From Gemmatimonadota bacterium (GTDB lineage Bacteria > Gemmatimonadota > Gemmatimonadetes > Gemmatimonadales > GWC2-71-9): a stretch of 64,000 bases of DNA. A program made the translations under genes and the position numbers. Numbering within the stretch: the stretch's first letter is position 1; each line of letters opens with the position of its first letter. This document shows positions 61,426-64,000 of the stretch, piece after piece. The stretch lies in the NCBI GenBank assembly GCA_029863245.1, contig JAOTVV010000001.1, positions 310,001 to 374,000 of the forward strand, in the 5' to 3' direction. The notes under the pieces were generated by a model, which saw nothing but the letters and a program-made list of their open reading frames with translations, was not told where the DNA came from and searched no databases.

Positions 61426-62787
61426 CTACCTCCCCAACGCCGTCAGAAACCGCCCGAAGACGCGCACGCCTTTGAGGAACTGGTCCACCCCGAGCTTCTC
61501 GTTGGGGGCGTGGAGTCGATCGTCGGGAAGCCCGAGACCGGCCATCATCACTGCCGCCCCCCGCTTGCCGAGTACCGGCACCACTGGAATGGACCCGCCG
61601 GACCGCGTGAAGACCACGCCGCGGCCCTCGACTTCCCTGAAGGCTTCATCGATCACGCCGAACGCCGGATGATCGATGCTCACCAAGACAGGGTCGGCGC
61701 CGTGGATGAACGTCACGGACACATCCGCGTAGGGGGGCGCCAGATCCTTGACGGCGCGCTTGAGCAGACGCTCCACCGTCTTCACCCGCTGGTTCGGAAC
61801 CAGCCGTAGGCTCACCTTGGCGGTGGCTTCCGCCGGAATCACGGTCTTGGCCCCGTGGGCGGTGAATCCCCCCACGATCCCATGAATCTCGAAGGTCGGG
61901 AGGCCCCACAGCCGCTCGAACACGGAATATCGTGAGAGACCCGTCAGGGCCTTGGCCCCCACCTCCTCCCGCATGAACCTGCGCTCGTTGAACGGGAGCT
62001 TCTTCCAGGCATCGCGCTCCACTTTGGCCGGCCGTTTGACTGCCTCGTAGAGCCCGGGGATGTTGATCCGCCCGCTTGACGACTTGAGCTTCGCCAGGAT
62101 CCGCACAAGCGTGTCGTGCGCGTTGGGGGCGACGCCTCCATACAGACCCGAGTGGAGATCGCCTTTCGCGGTGCGCACAGTGATCTCACCGTAGCAGATC
62201 CCACGGAGCCCCACTTCAATGGCCGGCCAGCCGGGCGCCCAGTATTGGGTGTCGGCCACGATGGCCACGTCGGCCTCGACCAGCTCCGGTCGTTTCTCGA
62301 GCAACCCGAACAGGATGTCGCTCCCCGACTCCTCCTGGCCCTCGATGAGGAAACGCACGTTCACCGGCGGTTTGCCGCTGCGCATCACGGCTTCGAAGGC
62401 CTTCACGACGGCGAAGAACTGCCCTTTGTCGTCGGTCGCGCCACGCGCGTAGAGGTTCCCGTTGCGGATGGTGGGCTCGTACGGCGGCGAATCCCACAAC
62501 TCGAGCGGCTCCGGGGGCTGCACGTCGTAGTGCCCGTACACCAGCACGGTGGGCTTTCCGGGAACGCGCGGTCCGTCCGCGACGACCACCGGGTGCGTCT
62601 CGCTGGCTACCAGTTCGACGCTGGGGCACCCGAGGGCTCGGAGATGATCGGCGACCCACTCGGCCGCGCGGCGGCAGTCGCCGGCATGGTCCGGCGACGT
62701 CGATACGCTCGGAATCCGAAGCAGCTGCTTCAACTCGTCGAGCATACGGTCGCCCTGTGCCGCGACAAACGAATCGAGTTTGGTCAT
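61426..62787 (-). CDS. M20 family dipeptidase
   Basis: This 453-residue metallopeptidase has the first metal motif YGHYDVQPPEPLELW, the second region ARGATDDKGQFFAVVKAFE with the bridging Asp, EGQEESGSD with the catalytic Glu, VADTQYW, and the late HAPNEKLGVDQF. It hydrolyses dipeptides or related compounds in the cytoplasm. The start at 62787 (MTKLDSFVAAQGD) removes an unrelated N-terminal frame. A dipeptide transporter lies 15 kb away, so the two could act in one peptide-use pathway, but this is speculation. Confidence 0.93.
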   Translation of the reverse strand: MTKLDSFVAAQGDRMLDELKQLLRIPSVSTSPDHAGDCRRAAEWVADHLRALGCPSVELVASETHPVVVADGPRVPGKPTVLVYGHYDVQPPEPLELWDSPPYEPTIRNGNLYARGATDDKGQFFAVVKAFEAVMRSGKPPVNVRFLIEGQEESGSDILFGLLEKRPELVEADVAIVADTQYWAPGWPAIEVGLRGICYGEITVRTAKGDLHSGLYGGVAPNAHDTLVRILAKLKSSSGRINIPGLYEAVKRPAKVERDAWKKLPFNERRFMREEVGAKALTGLSRYSVFERLWGLPTFEIHGIVGGFTAHGAKTVIPAEATAKVSLRLVPNQRVKTVERLLKRAVKDLAPPYADVSVTFIHGADPVLVSIDHPAFGVIDEAFREVEGRGVVFTRSGGSIPVVPVLGKRGAAVMMAGLGLPDDRLHAPNEKLGVDQFLKGVRVFGRFLTALGR

Positions 62788-62963
62788 TGTCTGACTCTCT
62801 GGACGTGATGGGTGGGTGATCGCGAACGGTTGTCGTGGCCCGGCGATCGCCGGAAGCGTGCCTGACGGAGGGCCCTTCCCCACCCGATCCCGAACCTGCG
62901 CTCAATATACGTGGGCGGCAGCGCGCGCACATTGCGGCCCGTCCGGGCAGTGGTCCCGACCGC

Positions 62964-64000
62964 TCAATGCGGGACCATGGTGGCCAACACCTCAAAGGGA
63001 TCACGGTCGCCGCGGGCATCGATGGCAGCACGAATGGCGCCAACCGTGGCCCGAAGATCTCCGCCATGCTCGGCGAGCAGGCGGTCGAACAGATCCACAT
63101 CGGTGAGGTAGATGCGAAAGGCAAGGAGACTGGCGTTGTTGAGCGGTCGCTCTGCGACGCTCGCCGCGTCGAACGCCTCCAGCTGTTCGGCGAGGGGTCC
63201 CATCAAGCGCTCCTGAGCTCGATCGAACAGCGCCTGGCGCTCGCGCTCGCGCGGCTCCGCGGGAAGGTGCGCAGCGTAAAGCGCCTCGAGCTCAGTCACG
63301 AGGTCGGCATAGAAGCCGCTCAAGCGTTTCTGATCGCGCCAGATGGCCCGCACGCGCTCGGCGCGTGCCGTGTCACCTTGTCCGAGGAAGAACGCCTCTG
63401 CCCCACGGTACCCGACGAACAGGGCAAAGCTCTCGTCGAACGGCGTGGCATCGGGTACGTACAACGTGTTGTGCGCGATCTCGTGGATCACCAGCTCCAC
63501 CAGCGACACCGGTCCGCGCCGGAGCGCCGTCGACGGCAGGGGATCGTTGAACCACCCGAGCGTGGAGAACGCCGCAGACGGCCGGAGATACGTATCGTAC
63601 CCCCGTCGCTCGAGCCGCGTGGCGGTCGCGCGGGCGGCTTCGAAATCGAAGAACCCCTTGTACGGGACGGCCCCAACGATCGGGTATCGCCATAGGAAGG
63701 GAGCGAGGGTGTCGCGCCGAGCACCCGTGACCACGAGCACGAGCGTATCCCGCCCCACTTCCGCAAACGTGGTGTACGTGTCACCAGCGGCGAGCCCGAG
63801 GCTGTTTGCCGCGAAGTCCCGGGCATCAAGCACCAGACGGAACATCGTCCGTCGATCCTCACCGAGTTCGGGATCATCGAGGAGCTCGGCAATGGACCGG
63901 CGAGCCAGAAGGATGCGCGCCTCCTCGTACGCCGCGCGCAACACGAACCGAACCTCTGCACTGAGGAGCACACCGAGCAGCAGCGCGACGACCAGTCCGG
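62964..64000 (-). CDS. PF10023-type aminopeptidase, 5' end beyond the window
   Basis: The frame is open to the right edge of the window, where LLLGVLLSAEVRFVL looks like a signal peptide or membrane anchor. The visible 335 residues include LVIHEIAHNTLYV, a zinc HExxH motif, and FDESFALFVGYRGAEAF, the usual Glu ligand site of this family. AYEEARILLARRSIAELLDDP is a family N-terminal block. It is a membrane-associated zinc peptidase; the substrate is unknown. The missing start must lie beyond 64000. Confidence 0.82.
   Translation of the reverse strand, partial: GLVVALLLGVLLSAEVRFVLRAAYEEARILLARRSIAELLDDPELGEDRRTMFRLVLDARDFAANSLGLAAGDTYTTFAEVGRDTLVLVVTGARRDTLAPFLWRYPIVGAVPYKGFFDFEAARATATRLERRGYDTYLRPSAAFSTLGWFNDPLPSTALRRGPVSLVELVIHEIAHNTLYVPDATPFDESFALFVGYRGAEAFFLGQGDTARAERVRAIWRDQKRLSGFYADLVTELEALYAAHLPAEPRERERQALFDRAQERLMGPLAEQLEAFDAASVAERPLNNASLLAFRIYLTDVDLFDRLLAEHGGDLRATVGAIRAAIDARGDRDPFEVLATMVPH

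Noticed and set aside
1-64000. CRISPR arrays, tRNA or rRNA genes, insertion sequences, prophage genes and att sites
   Set aside because: No regularly spaced repeats, cloverleaf patterns, transposase or integrase motifs were found in any frame.

Overview
The window is a GC-rich (roughly two-thirds G+C by eye), densely packed bacterial chromosome segment with no rRNA, tRNA, CRISPR array, insertion sequence or prophage that I can see. Codon use is uniform, GTG starts are common and many genes overlap by 1-14 bases. The gene content fits a Gram-negative, aerobic-type heterotroph. Several small secreted or membrane proteins, the pdh-lip cluster and the HerA-NurA genes look like Gemmatimonadota. 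That assignment is an inference from recollection of family members, not from a search.

Layout. 1-9.5 kb: end of a membrane protein, winged-helix regulator, UppS, LytM peptidase, AraC/O6-methylguanine methyltransferase fusion, FAH-family hydrolase, cation antiporter, TesA-like lipoprotein esterase divergent from a YbbA/YbbP-type ABC transporter, a GroES-like protein and a small membrane protein. 9.5-20 kb: a broken carboxypeptidase-regulatory-like gene (in-frame TAG), pyrimidine nucleoside phosphorylase, TPR proteins, YtxH and V4R proteins, a phosphoribosyltransferase, an Ig-like lipoprotein that appears to start at CTG, an acyl-CoA ligase, and a folE-SDR-Trm112-like run. 20.5-33.6 kb: an almost unbroken minus-strand run that begins with a selenoprotein of the GrdB/PrdB-like family (in-frame TGA plus a SECIS-like hairpin). 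It continues through a DmpA-type peptidase, an aminotransferase-fold protein without its lysine, an unknown protein, NurA, HerA, two paralogous secreted proteins, Mre11/SbcD, Rad50/SbcC and a GNAT protein. 33.7-37.3 kb: a pseudo-helicase with a DbpA-type RNA-binding domain, HU, thymidine kinase, and dephospho-CoA kinase fused to a degenerate PIG-L/LmbE domain. 37.3-41.6 kb: gcvH, full-length gcvP and a LipM/LplA-type gene. 41.6-47.1 kb: a complete Dpp-type peptide ABC transporter. 47.2-53.4 kb: a sodium/solute symporter, a FmdB/PspA-like/RemA-like trio, lipoproteins, a glycosyltransferase and a DUF3108 protein. 53.4-61.4 kb: glycine oxidase, lipA, pdhA, pdhB, pdhC, lpd, a small membrane protein and lipB. 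61.4-64 kb: an M20 dipeptidase and the 3' part of a PF10023-type aminopeptidase running off the edge.

How genes work together. Two lipoyl-dependent complexes each sit beside an octanoyl/lipoyl transferase: the glycine cleavage system with a LipM/LplA-like enzyme, and pyruvate dehydrogenase with LipA and LipB. The DNA-end-processing set HerA-NurA-Mre11-Rad50 is organised as in archaea. At least six convergent gene ends share GC-rich hairpins without a U tract. Several genes with no Shine-Dalgarno have a -10-like hexamer 6-9 bases before the start codon, which suggests leaderless messages.

The observations most worth following are the unannotated selenoprotein at 32764-33600, the HerA-NurA-Mre11-Rad50 run with embedded paralogous secreted proteins, the CoaE/PIG-L fusion, and two predicted pseudoenzymes (lysine-less aminotransferase and motif-less helicase).
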